Part shown: piece by piece, positions 35,680 through 44,513 of the stretch
How the letters are laid out: each line of letters opens with the position of its first letter
Position numbering within the stretch: position 1 is the stretch's first letter
Assembly (NCBI GenBank): GCA_000799755.1
Contig: JUHI01000005.1
Coordinates: 1-64,000 of the forward strand
DNA from: Martinezella tropici
GTDB taxonomy: Bacteria > Pseudomonadota > Alphaproteobacteria > Rhizobiales > Rhizobiaceae
Direction: 5' to 3'
Length of the DNA: 64,000 nucleotides
Program-made: the position numbers and the translations under genes
The notes under the pieces: model-generated
What the model was told of the DNA's origin: nothing
Databases searched by the model: none
Seen by the model: the letters and a program-made list of their open reading frames with translations, nothing else

Positions 35680-36575
35680 CGTCGCAGACAACTATTCAAT
35701 CCGGCTGGATCAAACGTATCGAACCATGGCTACTGCTTGCTCCGATGCTGATCGTGCTTGCAACCGTCACCGCCTGGCCGCTTGCCCGCACCGCCTACCT
35801 CTCCTTCATGCACGCCACGCTGGATGCAGGCGACTTGCCGCGGTTCATCGGCTTTCGCAACTATCTGGCGCTGATGAAAGACGGCGACTGGTGGCATGCG
35901 GTGCGCAACAGCGCCTTTTTCTCGGCGACGTCTGTAACACTTGAAACTCTCGCTGGCGTCGGCATCGCCCTCCTCATCGACAGTCAGCTCAAGGGCCGCG
36001 GCGCATTGCGCGCCGTCATGCTGATCCCCTGGGCGATCCCGACCGTGGTCTCTGCGCAAATGTGGCAGTGGATGCTTCACGACCAGTATGGCGTCGTCAA
36101 CGCTCTGCTGATCAAGCTCGGTCTCATCGCCCACGGAATTGCATGGACGGCCGGAACCGGAACGGCCATGGCGGCAATCATTGCAGTCGACGTCTGGCAG
36201 ACGACACCCTTCATGGTGCTCCTGATACTCGCCGGCTTGCAGATTATCCCCCGCGATCTCTATGAGGCCGCCAAGGTCGATGGCGCGCCTGGCTGGGCAC
36301 AGTTCTTCTACATCACCCTGCCCTTGCTATGGCCGACCCTTGCCGTTGCCATTCTCTTTCGCCTGCTCGACGCCGTGCGCATGTTCGATCTTGCATACGT
36401 TCTCAGTTCGAAGAGCCGCGAAACCGCGACCATATCGATCTACGCCCGCCAACAACTCGTCGACTTCCAGGATGTAGGCTACGGCTCGGCAGTGGCTATG
36501 CTGGTCTTCGTAATGATTTCGCTGGTGGCGGCCGTCTATATCCAGCTCACCAAGATCCGATTGATCAGCGAGTGA
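35676..36575 (+). CDS. Carbohydrate ABC transporter permease (MalF-type)
   Basis: 299 residues from ATG 35676, overlapping the kinase stop by 4 bases. Six membrane segments are seen, from WLLLAPMLIVLATVTAWPLA onwards, and the EAA loop is RDLYEAAKVDGAPGWAQFFY. It forms the importer with the MalG-type protein encoded next. Kinase and permease being translationally coupled suggests coordinated uptake and trapping by phosphorylation. Confidence 0.93.
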   Translation: MTSQTTIQSGWIKRIEPWLLLAPMLIVLATVTAWPLARTAYLSFMHATLDAGDLPRFIGFRNYLALMKDGDWWHAVRNSAFFSATSVTLETLAGVGIALLIDSQLKGRGALRAVMLIPWAIPTVVSAQMWQWMLHDQYGVVNALLIKLGLIAHGIAWTAGTGTAMAAIIAVDVWQTTPFMVLLILAGLQIIPRDLYEAAKVDGAPGWAQFFYITLPLLWPTLAVAILFRLLDAVRMFDLAYVLSSKSRETATISIYARQQLVDFQDVGYGSAVAMLVFVMISLVAAVYIQLTKIRLISE

Positions 36576-36583
36576 GGATGTCC

Positions 36584-37405
36584 ATGAAGCGCCTTACCAA
36601 AGCCATCATACTGACCCTGCTGAAGATCATCGTCGTGTTCTATACGGTATTCCCCTTCTATTGGGCGATCGTATCGTCGTTCAAGACCGGATCAGCTCTC
36701 TTCTCGGTCGACTTTTTTCCACCGATCGATCTTACGAACTATCGTGACCTTCTGACCAACGGCAACTTCCTGCGCAACATCCTGAATTCGGCGATCGTGG
36801 CCGTCTCGGTCGTCACGCTCTCGCTGATCTTCGCGATCACTTCGGCTTACGCCCTTGGAAAGCTGAAATTTCGCGGTCGCGGCGTCGTTCTGGCTGCTAT
36901 TCTCGGCGCCTCGATGTTTCCGCAGATCGTCGTTCTTTCGGGTCTCTTCGGAACGATCCGCTGGCTCGGGCTCTATAACAGCCTCGGCAGTCTCGTTCTC
37001 TCCTATATGATCTTCAGCCTGCCCTTCACCGTCTGGGTGATGACAAGCTTCATCCGGCAGATTCCGGCCGAACTCGAAGATGCTGCGCGGATGGACGGTT
37101 GCTCGACCTGGGCGATGATCTGGCAGATCTACTTTCCGCTTTTGGCGCCGGCACTTGCCAGTACGGGCCTGCTTGCCTTCATCGCCTCGTGGAACGAGTT
37201 CCTCTTCGCCCTCACCTTTACGCTCAGCGATACGGTCCGCACCGTTCCCGTCGGCCTGGCGCTGATTTCAGGGTCGAGCCGCTTCGAGCTTCCGTTCGGA
37301 ACGATCATGGCGGCCTCCGTCATCGTCACCGTTCCCCTCATCCTGCTGGTGCTGATCTTCCAGCGCCGCATCGTCTCCGGCCTGACAGCGGGAGCGGTAA
37401 AATGA
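36584..37405 (+). CDS. Carbohydrate ABC transporter permease (MalG-type)
   Basis: 273 residues from ATG 36584; GAGG lies 6 bases upstream, while ATG 36578 is too close to that site. Six hydrophobic segments begin at IILTLLKIIVVFYTVFPFYW, and the EAA loop is AELEDAARMDGCSTWAMIWQ. The frame left of 36578 reads through the previous permease and is not used. Confidence 0.93.
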   Translation: MKRLTKAIILTLLKIIVVFYTVFPFYWAIVSSFKTGSALFSVDFFPPIDLTNYRDLLTNGNFLRNILNSAIVAVSVVTLSLIFAITSAYALGKLKFRGRGVVLAAILGASMFPQIVVLSGLFGTIRWLGLYNSLGSLVLSYMIFSLPFTVWVMTSFIRQIPAELEDAARMDGCSTWAMIWQIYFPLLAPALASTGLLAFIASWNEFLFALTFTLSDTVRTVPVGLALISGSSRFELPFGTIMAASVIVTVPLILLVLIFQRRIVSGLTAGAVK

Positions 37406-37435
37406 TGCCTATTGCTTTCAAGGAAAGAAACACCG

Positions 37436-38569
37436 ATGGCTGACCTGTCCCTGACCAATGTGCGCAAGGCCTTCGGCGCCCTGACGGTGCTGCACGGGAT
37501 CGACCTTACGATCGAAGATGGCGAACTGGTCGTCTTCGTCGGCCCGTCCGGCTGCGGCAAGTCCACCCTGCTTCGGGCAATCGCCGGGCTTGAGGAAATC
37601 AGCGGCGGCGATATTCGCATCGGCGGCGATATCGTGAACCACGTTGCGCCCGCAGACCGGCAGATCGCCATGGTGTTCCAGTCCTACGCGCTCTATCCGC
37701 ATATGGATGTCTACCGAAACATGGCCTTCGGCCTGAAATTCGCAAAAATCCCCAAGGACGAGATCGACCGCCGTGTGCGCAAGGCAGCCTCGATCCTGAA
37801 GCTCGACGCCGTTCTCGACCGAAAGCCCGGCGCCCTTTCCGGCGGCCAGCGCCAACGCGTCGCGATCGGTCGCGCCATTGTTCGCCAACCCAAGATCTTC
37901 CTGTTCGACGAACCCTTGTCGAATCTCGATGCCGCACTGCGCGTCAACACTCGCATCGAAATCGCCAAGCTGCATCGTGAACTCGGTGCAACGATGATCT
38001 ATGTGACGCATGACCAGGTCGAGGCAATGACACTGGCCGACAAGATCGTCGTGCTCAACGGTGGCCGCGTCGAGCAGGTGGGAACCCCGCTCGACCTCTA
38101 TCATGCACCTGCAAACCTGTTCGTCGCCGGCTTCATCGGATCTCCGGCCATGAACCTGATCCAGGCGCGCGTGATTTCGCTCGGCAATGGTGCTCTGCGC
38201 CTTTCGGTCGGCGAGCAGCAGGTCAATATCCCCTATTCCGGGCCTGCTATTGCAGCCGGTGCGCCGATTACCATCGGCATTCGGCCGGAACACTGGATTC
38301 CCGGCGAGGGTCAGTCGATGAAGATCGAGGGAACGGTTGACCTTGTTGAACATTTGGGCGAGACGAGCATCATCTACATGCGACTGGCCGATGGACAGAT
38401 GCTGACCGTTCGCTACCCGGGCGATATTTTCTGCAAGGCGGGCGACCGTTTCGTGGCGGAAGCACCGGTGGCGGCTGTTCATCTTTTCAACGATGCCGGA
38501 CAGGCCATGCTCGGTCGGCGCTCGAGCCCGGCCTACGGCATTCTCGGCCACGAATTCCGGGCGCGCTGA
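37436..38569 (+). CDS. Carbohydrate ABC transporter ATP-binding protein (UgpC/MalK type)
   Basis: 377 residues from ATG 37436, preceded by AAGGA. Walker [10 protein letters not shown] at 36-44, Q-loop [10 protein letters not shown], signature [15 protein letters not shown], Walker [13 protein letters not shown] and switch [10 protein letters not shown] are intact. The C-terminal regulatory OB domain includes [10 protein letters not shown]. It powers permeases 35676 and 36584 and could also serve the ATPase-less importer at 25031-28115. Confidence 0.94.
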   Translation: MADLSLTNVRKAFGALTVLHGIDLTIEDGELVVFVGPSGCGKSTLLRAIAGLEEISGGDIRIGGDIVNHVAPADRQIAMVFQSYALYPHMDVYRNMAFGLKFAKIPKDEIDRRVRKAASILKLDAVLDRKPGALSGGQRQRVAIGRAIVRQPKIFLFDEPLSNLDAALRVNTRIEIAKLHRELGATMIYVTHDQVEAMTLADKIVVLNGGRVEQVGTPLDLYHAPANLFVAGFIGSPAMNLIQARVISLGNGALRLSVGEQQVNIPYSGPAIAAGAPITIGIRPEHWIPGEGQSMKIEGTVDLVEHLGETSIIYMRLADGQMLTVRYPGDIFCKAGDRFVAEAPVAAVHLFNDAGQAMLGRRSSPAYGILGHEFRAR

Positions 38570-38580
38570 ATGGAAACGGA

Positions 38581-39897
38581 ATGAGCGATACGCCAAAGAC
38601 AGAGTCGAAAGCGACCAAGCTCACCAAGCTTGCGGGTGGCCGGCAAAGGCTGCCCGACGTCACCGGTACCAATCTCGAACATTCCCGCATATTCAACCGC
38701 CGGCTCATCTTCGAAGCCCTGTATCAGTCCGGACCGCTCAGCCGCGTCGATATCGCCAAGCGGGTCGGACTGACACCGCAGACCGTATCAGGCATCACCC
38801 GTGAATTGCTGGACCAGCACTTCATCATCGAGACCGGTCGTTCGCAGGGCCAGCGCGGCCAGCCGCAAATCTATCTCGGTCCCAACCCGACCGCCGGCTT
38901 CTCCATCGGTATCCATCTCGATCGCAATCGTGTGGTCATGGTCGCCTGCAACCTGCTCCTTGAGGTCATCGGCCGAAAGATCTGGACCGGCGACACCCGC
39001 GATCCTGATTCAACCTTGCAGCACATTGCCCGGCTTGCCGATGAGCTGATCGAGGAGGCCGCGATTCCGCGCGAAAAGATCTGGAGCATCGGCCTGGTTC
39101 TGCCGACGCTCGACGACGACATCTATGACTTTGCCACCAAGCAGGCCGGATGGGATGCCTGGGCAAGCGTCCCGGTGGCCCAGCGCCTGAACGACCTTTG
39201 CGGGCTAACGGTGCTCGTCGAAAATGACGCAACCGCCGCCGCCATCGGCGAGCACTTTGCCCGCAGTGACAGGGACAAGCGCAATTTCGCCCATCTCTAT
39301 ATCGGCTACGGCGTCGGCGCCGGCGTCATCGTCGACAGCATGCCCCTGAAGGGCGCCTGGGGCAACGCCGGCGAGTTGGGCCTCCTGCCTTTTCTGCCCA
39401 GTCGCGCCCGCAATGGTGACGAGCCGATCATCGTCGATTCCATTCTCTCGCTGAACGGCATTGCGAATGCGCTCGACTGGAGCAGCGAGGAGGCCGATGC
39501 AGCGGTTGCCGATGTTTCAATTCTCGCAGACTTGCACAGCCAGCGCGACCCGCGCCTGTCCGCCTGGATGGAGGAAGCCGGCCTGTGTTTGCGCTTCCTG
39601 ACCGCCATACTCGAGAGCACGATCGATCCCGAATTCATCACGGTCGGCGGCTCACTACCGCCATCGATCATCGCTGCCTTGGTGGAGCGGGCATATCCGC
39701 TGCATCGCTCTTTGAGCGAGCGCAAGGACAGGCGCTGGCCGCGTCTTGTGATCGGTCAGATAACGGATGACGCCCCCGTGATCGGGGCCGCCAGTCTTCC
39801 CATTTTCATCAATACCAACCCGAATTTCCGGCATCTCTATATTCGCCAGCTCGGTGACAACAAGCGCCCCTTCGAACAGTCAAACGCCACGGACTGA
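38581..39897 (+). CDS. ROK-family transcriptional regulator
   Basis: 438 residues. An N-terminal winged helix-turn-helix (IFNRRLIFEALYQSGPLSRV followed by DIAKRVGLTPQTVSGITREL) precedes a ROK sugar-binding domain (VLVENDATAAAIGEHFARSD, YIGYGVGAGVIVDSM, GAWGNAGELG). The zinc motif CxCGxxGCxE found in most ROK repressors is absent; the matching region reads FLPSRARNGDEPIIVD. It is the last gene of the operon and probably represses it through the inverted repeat at 31458. Confidence 0.9.
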   Translation: MSDTPKTESKATKLTKLAGGRQRLPDVTGTNLEHSRIFNRRLIFEALYQSGPLSRVDIAKRVGLTPQTVSGITRELLDQHFIIETGRSQGQRGQPQIYLGPNPTAGFSIGIHLDRNRVVMVACNLLLEVIGRKIWTGDTRDPDSTLQHIARLADELIEEAAIPREKIWSIGLVLPTLDDDIYDFATKQAGWDAWASVPVAQRLNDLCGLTVLVENDATAAAIGEHFARSDRDKRNFAHLYIGYGVGAGVIVDSMPLKGAWGNAGELGLLPFLPSRARNGDEPIIVDSILSLNGIANALDWSSEEADAAVADVSILADLHSQRDPRLSAWMEEAGLCLRFLTAILESTIDPEFITVGGSLPPSIIAALVERAYPLHRSLSERKDRRWPRLVIGQITDDAPVIGAASLPIFINTNPNFRHLYIRQLGDNKRPFEQSNATD

Positions 39898-39952
39898 CCC
39901 CGCCTTGCGGCAAAACTCACCCGCTGTCCCGGCATGGCATGCTCCGCGATTA

Positions 39953-39983
39953 GACATGCGGGAGGCCTCGCCTCCCGCATGTC
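39953..39983. terminator. Bidirectional terminator hairpin
   Basis: GACATGCGGGAGGC (39953-39966) and GCCTCCCGCATGTC (39970-39983), a perfect 14-bp stem with a 3-base loop, placed between two convergent genes (ROK regulator and aldehyde dehydrogenase). No long T run is present on either side, but strength and position favour a shared terminator. Confidence 0.65.
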
Positions 39984-40094
39984 CACGATTTGCTCGGCCA
40001 ACGGCTTGACGCATGCGCCTGTTCTTCCCTTCGCGGCCCGCCGCTGCCGAAACCGTAACGTCCACGTCAAGCCGCCAAGGCAAAACTACAGGTG

Positions 40095-41456
40095 CTACGC
40101 GCCTGTCCAGACAAGTTTCGCGTTCGTCAATTCGCGCGCGCCAAGACCGCCAAGTTCGCGGCCGAAGCCAGATCCCTTGACGCCGCCGAAAGGCGCCCGT
40201 GGGTCCGAGCGAACAAAATCGTTGATGAACACGGCGCCGGCCTCGATGCGCCGAGCAACGCGCTCGGCTCGTTCGGGATTGCCACTCCAAACGGTTGCTC
40301 CCAGACCATACTCCGTGTCGTTGGCGAGACGGATCGCGTCCTCCTCGTCCTTGAAGGTAAACAGCATTGCAACCGGCCCGAAGAACTCCTCTCGGGCGAC
40401 CGGAGCGTCATGAGGAAGATCCGAGAGCACCGTTGCCTCGTAGAAATTGCCCGGTCCCTCGATTGGCTTGCCACCTGCCAATACCTTCGCGCCAGCATCA
40501 ACCGCATCCTTCAACTGACGCTCGACGACCTCGCGAATATCCCTGCGCGCCAGCGGTCCGAGCTTCGTTTCCGGTCTCATCGGATCGCCGACAGGGATCT
40601 TTTTCACAGCCTCGACAAAAGCGGCAGTGAATCGATCGGCGATCGTCTCCTCCACGAAAAGCCGCTTTGCAGCGATGCAGCTTTGGGCATTGTTGGAGTA
40701 ACGCGAGACGACGGCCATCTGCACGGCCTTATCGAAATCCGCATCGGCGAAAACGATGAATGGATCCGAGCCGCCAAGTTCGAGCACGACCTTCTTGCCA
40801 AGTGCGCCTGCTTGCTGAGCGACGGAACGTCCAGCATGCGTGCTGCCGGTCACCGTCACTGCGGCAATACGCGCATCGCCGATAACCTGTGGTGCCCGTC
40901 GGCGGTCGATAACAAGATTGGTGTAAAGACCTGCGGGAGCCCCGGCATCGAGAATAAGCTTCTCGATCGCTGCCGCCGATCCCTGCACGCTTTCGGCATG
41001 TTTGACGACGACGGTATTGCCGACCAGAGCAGCCGGGATGAAGAAACGCAGTACCTGCCAGAACGGCAGGTTCCAGGGCATGACGCCGAATATCGGGCCG
41101 ATGGGCTGATAGGTGATCCTGCCAGGCGTGCCGGGAATCGCCTCGTCTGCGATATAGGCAGGCCCGTCGCTTGCAAAATGGCGCGCTCCGAAGGCCGATT
41201 TCTTCACTTCGCCCACAGCCTCGGCGAGCGGCTTGCCCATCTCCGATACGATAAGGGCACCGTATTCTTCGGCGCGGCTTTCCAACAGGTCCGCAAGCCG
41301 AACGAGGAAAGCGCAGCGTTCCTCGATTGGCGTCAGCGACCAGCGTTTCCAGGTCTCATGGGACTGCTGCAGCAAGCGCTCGACTTCGGGATCACTATGC
41401 TCCTCGTAAGTTGCGATGAGTGCGCCGGTTGTGGGATTATAGGATTGAAAGCTCAT
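40095..41456 (-). CDS. NAD(P)-dependent aldehyde dehydrogenase (succinate-semialdehyde dehydrogenase-like)
   Basis: 453 residues, the short (about 450) GabD/Sad type. Key residues are visible: N129 in MPWNLPFWQ, E226 in VVLELGGSDPF, and the nucleophile C260 in YSNNAQSCIAAKR. The C-terminus INDFVRSDPRAPFGGVKGSG is typical. Lying last in a minus-strand operon behind a copper amine oxidase and a polyamine-type transporter, it should oxidise the aldehyde released from an amine (for example a 4-aminobutanal-type or aryl aldehyde) to the acid. Confidence 0.9.
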   Translation of the reverse strand: MSFQSYNPTTGALIATYEEHSDPEVERLLQQSHETWKRWSLTPIEERCAFLVRLADLLESRAEEYGALIVSEMGKPLAEAVGEVKKSAFGARHFASDGPAYIADEAIPGTPGRITYQPIGPIFGVMPWNLPFWQVLRFFIPAALVGNTVVVKHAESVQGSAAAIEKLILDAGAPAGLYTNLVIDRRRAPQVIGDARIAAVTVTGSTHAGRSVAQQAGALGKKVVLELGGSDPFIVFADADFDKAVQMAVVSRYSNNAQSCIAAKRLFVEETIADRFTAAFVEAVKKIPVGDPMRPETKLGPLARRDIREVVERQLKDAVDAGAKVLAGGKPIEGPGNFYEATVLSDLPHDAPVAREEFFGPVAMLFTFKDEEDAIRLANDTEYGLGATVWSGNPERAERVARRIEAGAVFINDFVRSDPRAPFGGVKGSGFGRELGGLGARELTNAKLVWTGA

Positions 41457-41589
41457 TTTGTCCTCCTGTGAAGATCGTCGATCCTTGCTACCGAAATCAT
41501 GGGCGAGCCAGGCGACGGCAAGTGCGCACCGGGTCCGAAACCTTGCAAAGAGGCTTGCGTCGGGCGCTCATGCGCCAATGTGCCAGCGC

Positions 41590-42345
41590 TCAAAACCTGC
41601 CCTCCAAACACAGTCCGCCGGCCACAAGCAATGCTGTGCCTGCGAGGACAGCGACGTGCCGCTTCCACGGCAAGACTGCCTCCGCTGTCATCCAAGCAGC
41701 GAGGAATACCATCCAGCCGATATTCATCGCGCCGCCGGCAAATTGCAGGCAGATCATGCCGGTGCAACAGCCGAAACGGGAACAGCCGTGCATGAAGCCC
41801 TTGTTCATCGCCGCGTGATCCCTCGCATTACCACGGGATGACGTGCCGCAAAGCGGCGCGGCCGGGCGTTTGAGCGGAGACAATTGATAAAACCCAGCCG
41901 CAAGGAGTAGAAGACCGCTCAGCAACGGGTCAGCGATCGTCGTTGAGCTGATCATGACGCCGGTTGACTCCAACATCCACTGCGCCAAAGCAGCAACGGT
42001 GCTGCAGGACAAGACGATCAGGAGATACCCCCCGGCGAACGACGTGGCGATTGCATAGACCATTCGGTCGCCGCGTCGTTCCCAGGATACCAGCAGGATC
42101 GAAATGGTCGCTGCCGGCAACATCATCGCCGGTGTCATAACGCCCCACATCGCGCATAGGCTGAACATGCGACCCATGTTCCAGGCGGGTATGGTTGATC
42201 CGATGCCATCGACGCCGCAGATAGCCGCACCGTCCATCGGCATTGCCACGACGAGAAGCCACCAGCAGAACGCGCTTGCAAGCGAGATCCCGACAAGGAT
42301 CGCCTGCATCTGCGTGTCACGAAACATCATGGTCGTATAGGTCAC
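41590..42345 (-). CDS. DUF2182 integral membrane protein
   Basis: 251 residues with about six hydrophobic segments. Family signatures are visible: CAMWGVMTPAMMLPAATISI (Met-rich helix), AAGFYQLSPLKRPAAPLCGT, and MHGCSRFGCCTGMICLQFAG followed by MNIGWM. The Met- and Cys-rich helices suggest metal (copper) contact, which is inference. The family has been called predicted metal-binding and has no settled function. Its place between a copper amine oxidase and an aldehyde dehydrogenase suggests a role in copper delivery or in handling the amine oxidase product. Confidence 0.85.
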   Translation of the reverse strand: MTYTTMMFRDTQMQAILVGISLASAFCWWLLVVAMPMDGAAICGVDGIGSTIPAWNMGRMFSLCAMWGVMTPAMMLPAATISILLVSWERRGDRMVYAIATSFAGGYLLIVLSCSTVAALAQWMLESTGVMISSTTIADPLLSGLLLLAAGFYQLSPLKRPAAPLCGTSSRGNARDHAAMNKGFMHGCSRFGCCTGMICLQFAGGAMNIGWMVFLAAWMTAEAVLPWKRHVAVLAGTALLVAGGLCLEGRF

Positions 42346-42371
42346 AATATCGCCCGGAGCTTGATGTCAGG

Positions 42372-42406
42372 CACATGGCCGCTTCGTGGCCCGAAGCGGC
42401 CATGTG
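42372..42406. promoter_or_regulatory. Strong stem-loop between amine oxidase and DUF2182 genes
   Basis: CACATGGCCGCTTCG (42372-42386) and CGAAGCGGCCATGTG (42392-42406), a perfect 15-bp stem with a 5-base loop. It lies just after the amine oxidase stop (42430) and before DUF2182 (start 42345). There is no T run, so it is more likely an mRNA-stability or attenuation element than a complete terminator. Confidence 0.6.
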
Positions 42407-42429
42407 AGCTGCTGCCTTATTTGAGGAGA

Positions 42430-44406
42430 TCAGCAGCAGCATCCTTTCGAGCCGTCCGTCGCAAGGACGCTCGCATTGTTGATCGTGTTTGGCAGGTTGT
42501 TCGAGGGGTTCATCTCGAAGAAACCCGCCGGAGCCAGCGAGAAACCGCATGATATGCAGGGCTGTACCGGGAAATCCTCGGGACGGACGACATGGTGCAG
42601 GCCGAAGGAATGCCAAAGCACGATGTCGGTGTTCTCCACGGGACGATCCTGCTTGATGATCTCGGCGAGACCGCCGGAGCCGTCCGAATTCGCAACGAAC
42701 TCGCCAGCCGGATAGCGTTCGTTCTCGTCATAGGGCGTAACCCAAATGTGATTGCGGATGAAATTCGAACGGATACCCGAAGGGCCGTCTTCCTGGATCA
42801 TCGGCGTTACGCAATTGGGTGCGTGCAGCTTGTATCCCACCGGCTTGCCGACATGGTTGAGCTTGCTAGGATTGATCACCTTCCAGCTGCGATGAGTGGA
42901 AAGGTCCGCTCTGCGGGCAGCGCCAAGCTCGGTCTTCAACACAGTATCTTCGGCGTGGAAGGCATTGCCGTAAGGGTTGGTATCGCTCGTCGATTCCATG
43001 AACGAATTGGTTTCGACGACGCTGTTGCCGGAGCCATCGACGGCCACGTCTAGACGAGCGCAGAAAATATGCTGGTGGATCGGCGCGCCGAGGCCCGGCT
43101 GGATCTCCGTCGAATATTTGTCGGGCTGGCCCGGATGGCAGGCATTGGTGTTGACGATACCAGTCGCCTTCATTTCGAACTCGATCTCGCCGGCGAGATC
43201 CAGATACCAGTACTGCGCATATTCGTAGTTGCCGACCGTGCAGATCGACGAGATCACCAGCTTGCGGCCGCGCTTCAACACCGTGCGACCGGTACGGAAA
43301 TCCCAGTGTTTCCAGAGAACTCCCGCATCTTCTTCGTGAATGCACACGGCCTTTTCGATGGTGACGGGCTCTCCATTGATGCCGTTCACCTCGGCATCGA
43401 GATAGTGAATGGTGCCGAGGCAATCGCAGCCGAGCTTCAGGGAATTGGTAAGCTTACCGAAACCGTATTCACCGACATCGAAGATGTTCTGGCGCGCGTG
43501 ACCATAGAGCGGCGATCCGTAAGGCACGACCAATTCGGCAATGGCCGCGCGGCGAACGACGGAGCGGCCGTCAAAGCGGATATCGTGCAGCACCAGCCCC
43601 TCGCGCGGCGTGAAGCCGATGGCAAGGGTCCACTTGTCCCAGGCTATCGCGTGGCCATCGATCGTGAAGCTCACGCCGTCCGGCTGGACGACATCGAGCG
43701 TCTTCAGCGGGGCTGACGGGGCCGGCAGGAATTCCGGATCGTAATCATAGCGCGTCATCGGGATCGGCGGATGATCGGGATAGTCGTCGACGCGCAGCAC
43801 CTCGCCGGTCTTGACGTCGATGACGGCATTCAGCCCCTCGATCGGGTGGGCATAGTAGTTCCCGAATTCGTGGACGCGCAGCCAGGAAAACGTATGCGAG
43901 ATCAGGCGTCCTTCCTCGTCCTTGTGACCGAAATTGCCACCGGACCAGGAATCGACGATGACGCCGGTCATGTCTTCAATGCCACGCTTGCGGCAAGCCT
44001 CGACAAAGCGCGGATCGTTCTTGACGTTCACCTCGACGCTCAGCATCTGCTCGACCATGAAGCCGGCGCGCGCCGTCGGGAAATGCTTGCGGCTGACGAT
44101 TGACTTGTCGGCCAGCGAGACGATCAGCTGCCAGACTCCAGGTCGATCGAGGTGGTTGACGTTGACGCGAGCCTGGCGCGGCAACGTCTGCCCCTCCAGA
44201 TGGGCGCGATGTTCCGAAGGCGTCGGCTCCCGAAGATCGATATTCTCGAACAGAATATCTGGTCCCAGCTCTGGATCTGCCTTGATCACAGCCGTGACGG
44301 CGCGAATTTCATCCGCGCTCAACGGCGAAAGGGCCTTCAGGTAAGCTGGCGGAGGCGGTGCCGCCGCACTGGTTTGCGTTGTGGCGGAGTGAACGATCTG
44401 GTTCAT
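42430..44406 (-). CDS. Copper amine oxidase (primary-amine oxidase, TPQ cofactor)
   Basis: 658 residues. The TPQ precursor is Y394 in the NYEY motif of TVGNYEYAQYW; D310 in QNIFDVGEYG is the catalytic base; copper ligands are H444 and H446 (IHQHIFCARL) and probably H605 (FGLHHVVRPED). It oxidises a primary amine to aldehyde with release of ammonia and hydrogen peroxide. No signal peptide is seen, as in cytosolic actinobacterial enzymes. The C-terminus ends in three cysteines (DGSKGCCC), an odd tail. Neighbours supply amine import and aldehyde oxidation. Confidence 0.93.
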   Translation of the reverse strand: MNQIVHSATTQTSAAAPPPPAYLKALSPLSADEIRAVTAVIKADPELGPDILFENIDLREPTPSEHRAHLEGQTLPRQARVNVNHLDRPGVWQLIVSLADKSIVSRKHFPTARAGFMVEQMLSVEVNVKNDPRFVEACRKRGIEDMTGVIVDSWSGGNFGHKDEEGRLISHTFSWLRVHEFGNYYAHPIEGLNAVIDVKTGEVLRVDDYPDHPPIPMTRYDYDPEFLPAPSAPLKTLDVVQPDGVSFTIDGHAIAWDKWTLAIGFTPREGLVLHDIRFDGRSVVRRAAIAELVVPYGSPLYGHARQNIFDVGEYGFGKLTNSLKLGCDCLGTIHYLDAEVNGINGEPVTIEKAVCIHEEDAGVLWKHWDFRTGRTVLKRGRKLVISSICTVGNYEYAQYWYLDLAGEIEFEMKATGIVNTNACHPGQPDKYSTEIQPGLGAPIHQHIFCARLDVAVDGSGNSVVETNSFMESTSDTNPYGNAFHAEDTVLKTELGAARRADLSTHRSWKVINPSKLNHVGKPVGYKLHAPNCVTPMIQEDGPSGIRSNFIRNHIWVTPYDENERYPAGEFVANSDGSGGLAEIIKQDRPVENTDIVLWHSFGLHHVVRPEDFPVQPCISCGFSLAPAGFFEMNPSNNLPNTINNASVLATDGSKGCCC

Positions 44407-44432
44407 AATACTGTTCCCTTATTCGTATCCGG

Positions 44433-44458
44433 CGGATGGCCGGGCCAACGGCCACCCG
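44433..44458 (-). promoter_or_regulatory. Stem-loop downstream of polyamine binding-protein gene
   Basis: Core TGGCCG (44437-44442) and CGGCCA (44449-44454) with a 6-base loop, extended outward by three further pairs after one mismatch. It lies in the 107-base gap between the binding-protein stop (44514) and the amine oxidase start (44406). Confidence 0.45.
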
Positions 44459-44513
44459 GTTTGGTTCTTCATGACGGGCGAGCCACAAGAGATGGCCAGC
44501 CGCGTGTTCGATC

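Noticed and set aside
37418..38596. 392-codon minus-strand open frame
   Set aside because: Antisense to a UgpC-type ATPase with intact Walker motifs.
40092..41471. 459-codon plus-strand open frame
   Set aside because: Exactly mirrors the aldehyde dehydrogenase, which has full catalytic motifs on the other strand.
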